This document shows, in pieces, positions 1-8,122 of a stretch of 21,088 nt of DNA; the stretch's first letter is position 1; each line of letters begins with the position of its first letter. The stretch spans positions 1 to 21,088 of the forward strand of contig DATGHS010000194.1 in assembly GCA_035307785.1 (NCBI GenBank), in the 5' to 3' direction. This stretch comes from DATGHS01 sp035307785. GTDB lineage: Bacteria; Planctomycetota; Planctomycetia; Gemmatales; Gemmataceae. The notes under the pieces were generated by a model. That model worked only from the letters and a program-made list of their open reading frames with translations, did not search any database and was not told the origin of the DNA. The translations under genes were made by a program, and so were the position numbers.

Positions 1-1
1 C

Positions 2-427
2 GCGCTGCCGCAAGACGGCGAATTCCGCATACAGACTCCATTTAATGAGATTATCCTTGCCCCGCGAACCGGCGGCGCGAAAATCGAGTTAATAACCCTG
101 CAAGACAGTCAGCGCACGCCGCGGATCAGCTTCAAGATCCAGCCGGTGGAGGCAGGCGAGTTTCTGAATGTCTGGGACGCTTCCTTCGATTGGGACATGA
201 TAAAATACCCGTTGTTGACCCGGGTCGCCGGCAATCGGCAGCTTTACTTGCACGGCAACCGGCTTCAAGTTCGCGAGCGCTCTGCCGTGCAGCGCGGCGA
301 AATTGATCCAGAGACATTGCTTGAACGCATATCTCTGGAATTCGGCGTTGCACCGGAAATCGTACACAAAGCGTTGACGATCCTGAAACGAAAAGGAGAA
401 CAGCATGGCGCGTCCGGCGGAGCCTGA
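2..427 (+). CDS. Unrecognised protein, C-terminal part (5' end outside window)
   Basis: The reading frame is open from base 2 with no stop, so the start lies upstream of the window; about 141 residues are visible. A GTG at 146 could be mistaken for a start, but the frame continues through it with normal coding character. I do not recognise a family. The visible part has a beta-rich first half with regularly alternating hydrophobic residues (GAKIELITL, PRISFKIQP) and a second half ending in a short charged helical segment (DPETLLERISLEFGV followed by ALTILKRKGEQ). There is no signal peptide, membrane segment or cysteine motif in this part. Its last 23 bases overlap the start of the DUF4416 gene, whose ribosome binding site lies inside this gene, so the two are probably co-transcribed and translationally linked. 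Function unknown. Confidence 0.6.
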   Translation, partial: ALPQDGEFRIQTPFNEIILAPRTGGAKIELITLQDSQRTPRISFKIQPVEAGEFLNVWDASFDWDMIKYPLLTRVAGNRQLYLHGNRLQVRERSAVQRGEIDPETLLERISLEFGVAPEIVHKALTILKRKGEQHGASGGA

Positions 428-968
428 ACCGGTGAAGTTGTTGATTGCCGTGCTCTGGGCCGACGAGGAAGCGCTGCACTCCGCATTCAATTCGATGAGA
501 GAATCATGGGGTGAGATCGATTTCCAGGGCGCCGATCACGCCTTTGATATGACAAACTATTATCTGTTGGAAATGGGTCCCTCCCTACACCGCCGGCTCA
601 TTTCGTTTCACCGCCTGGTATCACCCGAATTGCTTGTGGGAGCCAAGCTCGAATGCAATCGGCTGGAGGACGAATTGCGAAGGCGAAACGGGTACCGACG
701 GATCAACCTCGATTCAGGTTATCTCGATCACAACAAAATCGTGCTGGCATCGGTGAAAGGGCTGGGGCAGAAAATTTATATTGCCAAGGGCATTTATGCC
801 GACTTCGTGGCGCGTTACCGGCAGCGCCGGTACCAGCCGTTCGAGTGGACCTTTCCCGATTTCAAAGATGGGCGTTATGACCGGGAGCTAGACGAAATTC
901 GGCAGCTCTACCTGCAGCAACTGCGGGAGCTTCATTCAAAGGGAGACGGTGAGCCCGCTGTATCGTAA
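405..968 (+). CDS. DUF4416 family protein
   Basis: A 187-residue soluble protein that I recognise as DUF4416, a family of unknown function found in planctomycetes, deltaproteobacteria and other anaerobic or deep-branching bacteria. Family-typical stretches are the start 'PVKLLIAVLWADEEAL', the 'FDMTNYYLLEMG' segment, 'LVSPELLVGAKLECNRLED', 'RRINLDSGYLDHNKIVLAS', and 'IYIAKGIYADFVARYR' followed by 'WTFPDF'. Length is normal for the family and the whole domain is present. The ATG at 405 is preceded by GGAG at 392-395 with good spacing, which fixes the start even though it overlaps the upstream gene by 23 bases. No membrane segment or signal peptide is visible. Nothing in the sequence reveals the reaction, and the neighbour is also unknown. 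Confidence 0.85.
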   Translation: MARPAEPEPVKLLIAVLWADEEALHSAFNSMRESWGEIDFQGADHAFDMTNYYLLEMGPSLHRRLISFHRLVSPELLVGAKLECNRLEDELRRRNGYRRINLDSGYLDHNKIVLASVKGLGQKIYIAKGIYADFVARYRQRRYQPFEWTFPDFKDGRYDRELDEIRQLYLQQLRELHSKGDGEPAVS

Positions 969-1433
969 GTCTCTGTTGGCTCTTGAATTGAGAATTCGAT
1001 GCGCGAGCGTGACACGCCGAAGTCCGGTCGCACCGGTTGTAGCGATTATCGGAATTCTGCCGATTTTTTTGACTCGCCCACATTCTCGATGTAAATACCT
1101 ACGGGTAGCCGTACGCCGTTCAACTGGCGTTGCGGCACCACCCAACGCTTGCAGCCCGAATGGTAAGCAGACCTGTGGCTGCAAGCGCGAGTCTTGGATA
1201 GCACACATCGCCCGGTGGCTTCCAGGAACGAATTCTCAGCAGGCAAACGGCCACACACGGCTTTTGGAGCCACGTCTTGCTCCGAAAGGTGGCCCGTAAA
1301 TTCGCCCGAACATTATCACGACGCCTGTCCAGATGATTTCGTTTCCTTGGCGAGACCTTTGCTTTGGGGTCATGTCCCGCTCCAATGGCAAAGAGTGAGG
1401 AGCAATCGCAACCAGGAACTTGGGGCGCCCATC
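969..1433. other. Intergenic region with no supported gene
   Basis: This 465-base stretch holds several short open frames on both strands, but none shows a recognisable protein or consistent coding character. The kinase frame stays open upstream to a TTG at 1194, but that extension is low-complexity and lacks a good ribosome binding site. A weak sigma-70-like element can be read at 1069-1097 (TTGACT, 17-base spacer, TAAATA, the latter a poor match to the -10 consensus). It is a candidate promoter for the kinase gene only. Confidence 0.4.
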
Positions 1434-4400
1434 ATGCCGCCGAACGAACAGGCATTGCCTCTTTCCCACGGCCCTACCGAAACGTCCACGTCGCACTCTG
1501 GGCTCTTTCAAGAGCGCGAAGTCAACCTGCGCCTATTCTTGCCTCCACCCACTCATCCGCGCTACTTGAGTATTCTGGCCGATCTGATTTCTCGCGACAT
1601 GTCGCGCCGCTGGCGCGCCGGCCATGCTCGGCCGCTGCCGGCGTATCGTCCCGAGTTTCCGGAAGTGTTTGCCAATGCGGCGATGCTTGGCCGCATCGCC
1701 CGGGTGGAGTACGATCTGCGGCAGTTAGCCGGCGAACGTGTCTCGCCGCGCGAATATGAGGCACTTGGCATCTGCACCGCCGATTGGCCGCAGCCGCCGG
1801 CCACGACGAATTTCGTTCCTGCCGATCAGTTGGAACCTTTGATTCACCAAGAACTTGTTTCCAACGCCGGTATGCATGCTGGAGATTCGCTGCACGTAAA
1901 GGAACCAAACTCGGCCGAAGGCTGGCCACGGTCACATTCGGTCGGGAGCCAACTCCGAGCCGCTTCGGCCGGTACGGAAATGAAGAAGCCGGCTCGCGTT
2001 TGGCCGGAGCCGGGTGCAGAACTGCTCGGTTTTCAATTATTGCAGCTGCTGGGACGTGGCGCGTTTGCGCGCGTCTATTTGGCCCAACAAGTCGACCTGG
2101 CGAACCGCCATGTCGTACTCAAGATCACTCGCGAAAAGCTGCCGGAGCCCAAGGTACTTGCTCAATTGCGGCACACCAACATTGTTCCGATCCATGCCCA
2201 TTATCAGAGCGGCGAATATAGCGTGGTCTGCATGCCGTTCCTGGGCGCCACCACGCTGGCCCATTTGCTGGATCACATTCAGAAGCGCTCGGCGCTGCCG
2301 AAGTCCGGCAGTGAGATCCTGGAGACGATGCGGCATTGCCGGGCCGAAGCGTTTTCTTCCGCCGATTTTCCGACGACGCCGGCTTCATGGCCCGGCGGCA
2401 TTGTCGCTGTTGCCGAGCCGGTTCCCGCGACGGCGATGCCGCTCTCGCCCGCGTGGAAGGTGCTCGAGCAATATTCCTACATCGATGCCGTGCTCTGGAT
2501 TATGGCGCGTGTTGCTGCCGGCTTGGCGCACGCGCACGCGCGGGGCATCCTGCACCGTGACTTGAAACCTGGCAACATCCTTCTCAGCGACGACGGCGAA
2601 CCGCTGCTGCTCGATTTCAGCATTGCCGAAGATACGAAGCAGCGAAACAGGGATACAGGCCAACTCCTGGGAGGAACCCTGCCTTATCTGGCGCCCGAGC
2701 ATTTGCTCGCCTTTCAGGAGAAGCGCGTCTTGCTCGATGAGCGGGGTGACATTTACGCGCTGGGCATCATCCTCTTTGAATTGCTCAGCGGCAGGTTACC
2801 ACATCCGCTGCGCGAGGGGCTCCGCGAAGTCGTGATTCTGGGCATGATTGAAGACCGCAAAAGGCCGGCGCCTTCCATTCGGGAAGCAAACCACGACGTT
2901 TCGTCGGCGGTGGCGGCCGTCATTCGCCGTTGCCTGGCGATTGATACCAACGAACGCTATCAGAAGGTCGCGGACTTGCAAGAAGATCTAGAACGGCAAC
3001 TCGAATCTCGGCCGCTGAAATATGCACACGAGCCATGGGGCCGGGAACGGCTCGCCAAATGGCTTCGCCGGCACCCGCGCTCGACGTCGACTTCCGGTGT
3101 CGCGGTATTCGCTGCGGCGCTGTTGTGCCTGGCTGCCGGCGGGTTCGTGTTGGAGCGCGATCATCGGCAGGAATTGCACGCGCGTGAGAACTTGCGCGAG
3201 CATCGGGAAGATTTCCGGCGGTTGCAAGCCTTTCTGGATGACCGGCATCATGCCTACGCTCAGCTCGACAACGGTGAAGCGCTCTGTCGTGATGCATTGG
3301 CACGCTATGGAATCGATCCGAATCAATTGGCTTCAGACTGGCAACAGCAATCTGCCGTCCGCCGACTGCATGCCAATGAGAAAGCGCTTCTTCGGGCCGA
3401 CATTGGCGAAATACTCTATCTTCTGGCGAAGGTAACTATCCGCAGAGTGGAATCCAGCGACCTTTTGCCCGCCCAACAGACAGAGATGCTTCTGAAATCG
3501 CTGCGCTGGAACGAGTTGGCCGAGCAATATGGCAACGATCGGCTGCCGCGGGCCGTGTTGGAACAGCGGGCCGAGCTGCTGCGCTTGGCGGGCGACCGGC
3601 GGGAGGCAGACCGAATTCGCGATCTGGCGCGCTCCGTGCCACTGGAGACCGCCCGCGACTATTATCTGGTTGCGTATGACCTGGTGCAGCACGGCCGTTA
3701 TCGCGATGCCCTGCCGCTCTTGCAAGTTGCAACCCGGCTGGAACCGGACTATTTCTCGGCCTGGTTCGTGCGCGGCAACACACACCTGGCGCTCGAGCAA
3801 CCGGAGATGGCCGTCGCCAGCTTTACATCCTGCATTGCTTTGCGGCAGGATTTTGCCCCGGCCTGGCTCAACCGCGGCATCTGCTACCACCGGCTGCGCT
3901 TCTTTGAGCAAGCGCTCGACGATTTCGACCGTGCGGTGCAACTGCAACCGGACTTGGCGGAGGGCTGGTTGCAAAAGGCGGCTGCCCATCAAGGGTTGGG
4001 CCAATGGGCCGCTTCGGTGGAAGACCTGACGCACGCCCTGGAATGCGGCTCGCATTCCACGCGCGTCTACTTCCTGCGGGCCCGGGCTCGAGAAAAGACC
4101 GGAAACAAGGATGGGGCACAATCTGACCGAGGAGAAGGCTTGCGCTTAACGCCAAACGACGAACTAAGCTGGGTAGCCCGTGCGGAAATGCGCTTGCCAG
4201 CCGATCCCCAGGCGGCGCTGGCCGATGTTGAGTCGGCACTGAAGTTAAACCCGCGTTCAAGTTTCGCGCTGCAACTTCAGGCACATATTCTCGGCGAACA
4301 CTTAAATCGACCGGCCGACGCTGTGCGCGTGTTGAACCAGGCAGTCGAATGGTATCCCGATCAAGTGCCGGTGCGGGCCGGCCGAGGAGTTTTGCTGGCC

Positions 4401-4682
4401 CGGCAAGGCAAACGGGAAGAAGCCCTGAGCGACGCTAGGGAAGCGCTATTGCGCGACACGAAACCGCCGAATTTGTATCAAGTTGCGTGCATCTACGCGC
4501 TGACGTCAAAGCAGGCTGCCGAGGATCGTGTGCCGGCTTATCGTTTACTGCGTTCGGCCCTCCGTGCCGGCTTCGGCCTGGACTTGCTCCCAAATGACTC
4601 TGATTTCGATCCGCTGCGCGACCAGCCGGAGTTCCGGCAATTGCAGGAATCGGCCAAAGCGTGGCGACAAGGAATGAAATAA
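1434..4682 (+). CDS. Membrane Ser/Thr protein kinase with C-terminal TPR repeats
   Basis: About 1082 residues. A helical N-terminal region (DLISRDMSRRWRAG, then ARVEYDLRQLAGE) is typical of planctomycete kinases. The kinase domain spans about residues 195-525: glycine loop LGRGAFARVY near 206, VLK lysine, catalytic loop HRDLKPGN starting at 373, and APE at 420-422. The DFG motif reads DFS at 394-396, so the metal-binding Asp is kept. An insert of roughly 70 residues lies between the hinge helix and the catalytic loop. One membrane helix follows near 553-573 (SGVAVFAAALLCLAAGGFVL), then about eight TPR-like repeats to the C-terminus, presumably outside the cytoplasm. I chose ATG 1434 because the upstream extension to TTG 1194 looks non-coding; an AGGAAC lies about 15 bases upstream, so the start is not firm. 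The protease gene follows 68 bases downstream, which suggests co-transcription. Substrate and signal are unknown. Confidence 0.88.
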   Translation: MPPNEQALPLSHGPTETSTSHSGLFQEREVNLRLFLPPPTHPRYLSILADLISRDMSRRWRAGHARPLPAYRPEFPEVFANAAMLGRIARVEYDLRQLAGERVSPREYEALGICTADWPQPPATTNFVPADQLEPLIHQELVSNAGMHAGDSLHVKEPNSAEGWPRSHSVGSQLRAASAGTEMKKPARVWPEPGAELLGFQLLQLLGRGAFARVYLAQQVDLANRHVVLKITREKLPEPKVLAQLRHTNIVPIHAHYQSGEYSVVCMPFLGATTLAHLLDHIQKRSALPKSGSEILETMRHCRAEAFSSADFPTTPASWPGGIVAVAEPVPATAMPLSPAWKVLEQYSYIDAVLWIMARVAAGLAHAHARGILHRDLKPGNILLSDDGEPLLLDFSIAEDTKQRNRDTGQLLGGTLPYLAPEHLLAFQEKRVLLDERGDIYALGIILFELLSGRLPHPLREGLREVVILGMIEDRKRPAPSIREANHDVSSAVAAVIRRCLAIDTNERYQKVADLQEDLERQLESRPLKYAHEPWGRERLAKWLRRHPRSTSTSGVAVFAAALLCLAAGGFVLERDHRQELHARENLREHREDFRRLQAFLDDRHHAYAQLDNGEALCRDALARYGIDPNQLASDWQQQSAVRRLHANEKALLRADIGEILYLLAKVTIRRVESSDLLPAQQTEMLLKSLRWNELAEQYGNDRLPRAVLEQRAELLRLAGDRREADRIRDLARSVPLETARDYYLVAYDLVQHGRYRDALPLLQVATRLEPDYFSAWFVRGNTHLALEQPEMAVASFTSCIALRQDFAPAWLNRGICYHRLRFFEQALDDFDRAVQLQPDLAEGWLQKAAAHQGLGQWAASVEDLTHALECGSHSTRVYFLRARAREKTGNKDGAQSDRGEGLRLTPNDELSWVARAEMRLPADPQAALADVESALKLNPRSSFALQLQAHILGEHLNRPADAVRVLNQAVEWYPDQVPVRAGRGVLLARQGKREEALSDAREALLRDTKPPNLYQVACIYALTSKQAAEDRVPAYRLLRSALRAGFGLDLLPNDSDFDPLRDQPEFRQLQESAKAWRQGMK

Positions 4683-4739
4683 ACCGCACGAAGCGACAAT
4701 CAATCGGAGATGGAACCCGGGTTCGGGACGAACCAATTC

Positions 4740-4744
4740 AGGAG
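4740..4744 (+). promoter_or_regulatory. Ribosome binding site deciding a GTG start
   Basis: AGGAG lies six bases before GTG 4751. It supports this GTG over the upstream ATG at 4661, which would overlap the kinase gene and add a 30-residue hydrophilic extension without a good binding site. Confidence 0.6.
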
Positions 4745-4750
4745 AAAACC

Positions 4751-6745
4751 GTGCCTTTGGCAGCCTCTTATCTTCGCCTAACCGTGGAACGACTGGAAGA
4801 ACGCAATCTCCTGACGGCCTGGGGGATTCCGTGGCCCGATGCCACGCATTTGACCCTGAGCTTTGCCCCGGACGGAACCAACGTGGGCGGCCAATCCAGC
4901 GTCCTGTTCCAGACGCTCGACGCGCTCGGCCCTCCCAGCGCTTGGGAAGGCGAGATTCTGCGCGCGTTTCAGGCTTGGGCCGACAACGCGAACATCAACA
5001 TCGGCGTGATGCCCGACAGGGGCGTGCCATTCGGCTCGCCGGGAGCCGTGCAGGGCGATAGCCGGTATGGCGACATTCGCATCGCCGCCGTGCCCTTGAG
5101 CGACAATGGCATTGCAGATGACCCGGTTCCCTTAGCGGAAGCCTCGCCCTTCAGCTTCACCGGAACGACCTGGAGCGGCACAGTAATCCTGAATACGAAT
5201 TTCCAATTCAGCGTCGGCAATGTGCCCGACGAATACGACTTGTATTCGGCCATGCTCCACGAAGCCGGGCACGTTTTCGGTCTATCGCATTCATCTGCTG
5301 CGAGCGACGTGATGAATGCAATCTATGCTTACCGCACCGGCCTTTCGCAGAATGACATCGACCGCTTGCAGGCGCTCTACGGGAGCAGAACCGCAGACGC
5401 ATTCGAACAAAGCAACGGTAACAATTGTTTTGCAACGGCAGCGTTCCTGGACGCGTCGCAACCGATGCCCATCCAGGCCGATCTCACGACGCAAAGCGAA
5501 GTGGATTACTATCGGGTGACGGCGCCGCAGGCTTTGTTCTTGACTAGCTTGCAAGTGCAATTGGCCACTTCCGGCTACAGCCTGCTCACGGGAAAGGTCT
5601 CGGTCTATGATGCCAATCAAAATCTGCTCGCATCCAGCACCACCACCGATCCGCTGAATGGCAATCTGACCGTGCAAGTGAACGGCGTGCGTCCGGATCA
5701 ATCCTATTACATCGTGGTCGATCGCGGCATGCACAACGAGTTCGGCATCGGAGGCTACCGGCTCAACGTGCAATGGCAAACGTTGCTAGCGACCATCCCA
5801 AACGTCGTAAACACAACGCTCAACGGAGTGCTGGCCGCGACGGATCTCGATAATACGCTGACAGCTGCCACGAGCTTGGTTCCGGCTGTCAATGGTCTGG
5901 TAAGCGGCCGCTGGACCGACGTGGTGCACGGGACGTTGGCGGATGCTTTTGACAAGGACTACTACAAAGTGCAAGCGCCGCTGTCTGCAGATGGTAGTAG
6001 CGAGAATTTGGTGGCGATGGCCTGGGCGCAGACTTGGACTTCGTTCAACCCCAGCATCAAGGTTTACGATGCGAATGGTAATGAATTGCCATTCCAGGTG
6101 CTGGCTAACTCGTCGGGCTTGTTCAGTTTGCAGATTCCGAAGTTGCAGGCCGGGGCCATTTATTACGTTCAGATGGCGCCGCAGAATGTGGCCGGACTGG
6201 TCACTAACTTGCTCTACTACATGGCCATCGATTTCAGCCAGCGGCCCCTCATTGACTTCAGCATGGTCGGGTCGAACACGTTGAATCAAAATTCATCGCA
6301 AGACAGCGGTACGTTGACGATGAACAGCACCAAACTGGTGGAGTTCTCAGTCACCGCACAGGCTCAAAGTCCATCGACCGTAAGCATGACGATTACCGAT
6401 TCCTACGGTAACGTGGTGCTGTCGCTGACCGCCGACGCGGGCCAGCCATCGGTGACCGAGGCGGTATTGCTGAAGGCCGGCAATTACACGATTCGATATC
6501 GCGCCTGGGCGCCGCCTTTCGAAACTTTGCCGGCCACCACTTATTTCTTGTACATGAACGTGCTAAACGATGGGGTGGGGACATACTCCACGAATACGAG
6601 CAGCGATCCGGGAACAACCAGTAGCGGCTCGGGATCGACAACAACTACGACATCTGGCTCATCCTCGTCGAGTTCATCGAATTCGGGTTATACCTACACA
6701 GGTTCGACCAGTCCATCGGATCCAGGATATCCATACTTCTATTAA
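4751..6745 (+). CDS. Secreted matrixin-like (M10) zinc metalloprotease
   Basis: A 664-residue exported protein. The N-terminus contains 'LRLTVERLEERNLLTAWG', matching the LEPR/LExRxLL motif at the start of many planctomycete secreted proteins. The catalytic domain covers roughly residues 20-215. It has the zinc motif HEAGHVFGLSH at 170-180 (three His and the catalytic Glu all present) and a Met-turn Met at 188, as in metzincins of the matrixin type. Two regions resembling pre-peptidase C-terminal beta domains follow (about 218-340, 'EVDYYRVTAP', and 360-500, 'DKDYYKVQAP'). The end is a Ser/Thr/Gly-rich low-complexity tail from about 613. The N-terminus lacks an ordinary signal peptide, as is common with this motif. 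It likely degrades or processes extracellular protein. Placement directly after the TPR kinase suggests shared expression. Confidence 0.85.
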   Translation: MPLAASYLRLTVERLEERNLLTAWGIPWPDATHLTLSFAPDGTNVGGQSSVLFQTLDALGPPSAWEGEILRAFQAWADNANINIGVMPDRGVPFGSPGAVQGDSRYGDIRIAAVPLSDNGIADDPVPLAEASPFSFTGTTWSGTVILNTNFQFSVGNVPDEYDLYSAMLHEAGHVFGLSHSSAASDVMNAIYAYRTGLSQNDIDRLQALYGSRTADAFEQSNGNNCFATAAFLDASQPMPIQADLTTQSEVDYYRVTAPQALFLTSLQVQLATSGYSLLTGKVSVYDANQNLLASSTTTDPLNGNLTVQVNGVRPDQSYYIVVDRGMHNEFGIGGYRLNVQWQTLLATIPNVVNTTLNGVLAATDLDNTLTAATSLVPAVNGLVSGRWTDVVHGTLADAFDKDYYKVQAPLSADGSSENLVAMAWAQTWTSFNPSIKVYDANGNELPFQVLANSSGLFSLQIPKLQAGAIYYVQMAPQNVAGLVTNLLYYMAIDFSQRPLIDFSMVGSNTLNQNSSQDSGTLTMNSTKLVEFSVTAQAQSPSTVSMTITDSYGNVVLSLTADAGQPSVTEAVLLKAGNYTIRYRAWAPPFETLPATTYFLYMNVLNDGVGTYSTNTSSDPGTTSSGSGSTTTTTSGSSSSSSSNSGYTYTGSTSPSDPGYPYFY

Positions 6746-6822
6746 GTGCGAAGCCGAAGCGACGGACTGGCGCACCAAGCGGTTATCCGTAAAATCCATG
6801 GAATCACTGGTTCGGGATTTGT

Positions 6823-7083
6823 TTACAAAACAATCCGAAGCAGCAGCACTCCAGATGCCGTCATGGCCACGCCGACAACTTGCAAGACAGCGGGCTTCCG
6901 GGCCTCTTCGAAATTGATGAACAGGTAGACCGCCGAGAACACCGGCGCGGCCGCCGCCGCCATCAAAAACTGGAACACGAGAATAAATGGGTTCCGCGAT
7001 ACAAAGGCCGAAAGGGAGAAACCGTCCTCCGCGGCGGAATGAAATTGCTGGACCATTCCCACCAGAAAGACGACCGCACCCAC
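6823..7083 (-). CDS. Membrane-segment frame, probable severed C-terminal part of the 7096-7419 gene
   Basis: This frame encodes up to 86 residues from a GTG at 7083 and has no clear binding site. It contains about three hydrophobic segments: GAVVFLVGMV at the start, FILVFQFLMAAAAAPVFSAVYLF in the middle, and VLQVVGVAMTASGVLLL at the end. It lies in exactly the same frame as the zinc-ribbon gene upstream, separated from it only by that gene's TAG and four further codons (Ala-Leu-Cys-Thr). Read through the TAG, the two make one continuous protein of about 198 residues with an N-terminal zinc ribbon and four membrane helices. It is therefore either a nonsense-mutated or read-through product, a sequencing error, or a separately translated small membrane protein. 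The first group seems more likely. No family recognised. Confidence 0.5.
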   Translation of the reverse strand: MGAVVFLVGMVQQFHSAAEDGFSLSAFVSRNPFILVFQFLMAAAAAPVFSAVYLFINFEEARKPAVLQVVGVAMTASGVLLLRIVL

Positions 7084-7095
7084 GGTGCACAGCGC

Positions 7096-7419
7096 CTAGG
7101 CCGTCTTCGGCAAGGCAAACGACAGACCCACCAACCCAGCCCACAGGAACAGGACGATCCCCAGTCCGATCACGAACGGCAGATGCCGGTGCGATTGCCG
7201 CCGGCGGCGGGCTTCCAATTTGGCGTCGAAATCATCCTCGGCGTCATCTTCGTATTCTTCGTCCACTGGCGACGCCGGGACTGGGGGCATTGGCAAATCT
7301 TCGGTCCAACGGCAGCTCTTGGCTTCGCACAGCGCGCACACGGGTTCGGCAGCCCGCCAAGCTTCCTTATGCGGCTTGTTGCAGAAAGCACAGCGGATCA
7401 CGTGCTTGCGCTTCGCCAT
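7096..7419 (-). CDS. Small zinc-ribbon protein with C-terminal membrane helix
   Basis: A 107-residue protein starting MAKRKHVIRCAFC. Two CxxC pairs at residues 10/13 and 28/31 form a likely zinc ribbon. An acidic linker follows (EEYEDDAEDDFDAK), then a basic patch (RRRRQSH) and a membrane helix (LPFVIGLGIVLFLWAGLVGL) near the C-terminus. The ATG at 7419 has AAGGG about eight bases upstream; a longer in-frame start at 7635 would run into the phosphoesterase gene and looks non-coding. The start lies four bases after the stop of that phosphoesterase gene, so the two are likely one operon. The frame continues past its TAG into further membrane segments (see 6823-7083), so the annotated end may be a premature stop. 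The role is unknown. Confidence 0.65.
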   Translation of the reverse strand: MAKRKHVIRCAFCNKPHKEAWRAAEPVCALCEAKSCRWTEDLPMPPVPASPVDEEYEDDAEDDFDAKLEARRRRQSHRHLPFVIGLGIVLFLWAGLVGLSFALPKTA

Positions 7420-7423
7420 TGGT

Positions 7424-8035
7424 CTACCCTTGGCCTTGCCAATGCCATTCCACACCGGCGGGCCCGGCGTTGATGATGGTGGTCTTGTCCAGCATGGCCG
7501 TCCTGCCGCCGCAAGCATGAATGTGGCCGCAAACAACCAGAATGGGCTGCAACCGGAGCACTGCCTCGCGAATCGTGCTGCTACCCCGGTTTTTCCCGCC
7601 GGAGTCGATGTCCAGAATTCCATGTGGCGGCGCATGGCTCACGAGGACGCAGCCGGTCGGGCAGTCCTTCAACATGCCCGCCGCCTGCTCTTCGGTGAAG
7701 TCGAAGCTCCATGAGCCGAATGGAGTAACCGGTATCCCGCCGCCGATGCCGAAGAAGTCCACGCCGTTAATGCGGGTTCCCGAACCGTGCAATACGATTG
7801 CAGTGGGCCAGTCGCGGCTCGCTTCGCGCAATTCGTCGGTCGATTCATTGTTGCCGGCAACCAGCACGGCCGGCTTGTCGATGGCCCGCAACACTTCAAA
7901 GCAGGCGCGCACATTCCGCCGCATGTTGCCGAAATCGCCGGCGCCAATCACGATATCAACGAATCGCGAGCGCTCAACCAGTCGCTGCGCCGCGGCCCGG
8001 TCGGTGTGCAGATCGCTGAACAGCAGCAACTCCAT
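7424..8035 (-). CDS. Calcineurin-like metallophosphoesterase
   Basis: A 203-residue single-domain phosphoesterase. All core metal-binding motifs are visible in order: D8-L-H10 in SDLHTD, G32-D33? read as 'GAGDFGN' around residue 34, GNNE at 61-64, SHAPPHG with His 133, and GHIH at 169-172. Length is normal for small YfcE/MJ0936-like members. There is no signal peptide or membrane segment, so it should act in the cytoplasm. The substrate cannot be read from the sequence: relatives cleave phosphodiesters, cyclic nucleotides or nucleotides. ATG 8035 is chosen because the next motif starts immediately after it; the frame is open upstream only as an antisense shadow of the FHA gene. It is divergent from the FHA gene at 8123 with 87 bases between, and heads a probable operon with the zinc-ribbon membrane protein. 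Confidence 0.88.
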   Translation of the reverse strand: MELLLFSDLHTDRAAAQRLVERSRFVDIVIGAGDFGNMRRNVRACFEVLRAIDKPAVLVAGNNESTDELREASRDWPTAIVLHGSGTRINGVDFFGIGGGIPVTPFGSWSFDFTEEQAAGMLKDCPTGCVLVSHAPPHGILDIDSGGKNRGSSTIREAVLRLQPILVVCGHIHACGGRTAMLDKTTIINAGPAGVEWHWQGQG

Positions 8036-8122
8036 GCGTAAGGCTCTTTGGTAGTGGGAAAACTGTCGAATTATGGTAGGATGGAATGAGATTTTGACCA
8101 GCGCGGCCATTTCGAGAAGCAC

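Noticed and set aside
949..1299. Possible small gene with a GTG start overlapping the end of the DUF4416 gene
   Set aside because: Composition is erratic, no domain is visible and the start has no convincing binding site.
1194..1433. 80-residue N-terminal extension of the TPR kinase from TTG 1194
   Set aside because: The start codon is weak, the extension looks like translated non-coding DNA and the family-typical helical region begins after ATG 1434.
3333..4121. Long open frame (262 codons) on the minus strand inside the TPR kinase gene
   Set aside because: It is antisense to a strongly supported coding region; such shadows are common in GC-rich genes and the translation matches nothing I know.
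4661..4750. Start of the matrixin at ATG 4661, overlapping the kinase gene
   Set aside because: The GTG at 4751 has an AGGAG at ideal spacing and begins just before the conserved export motif; the extension has no family features.
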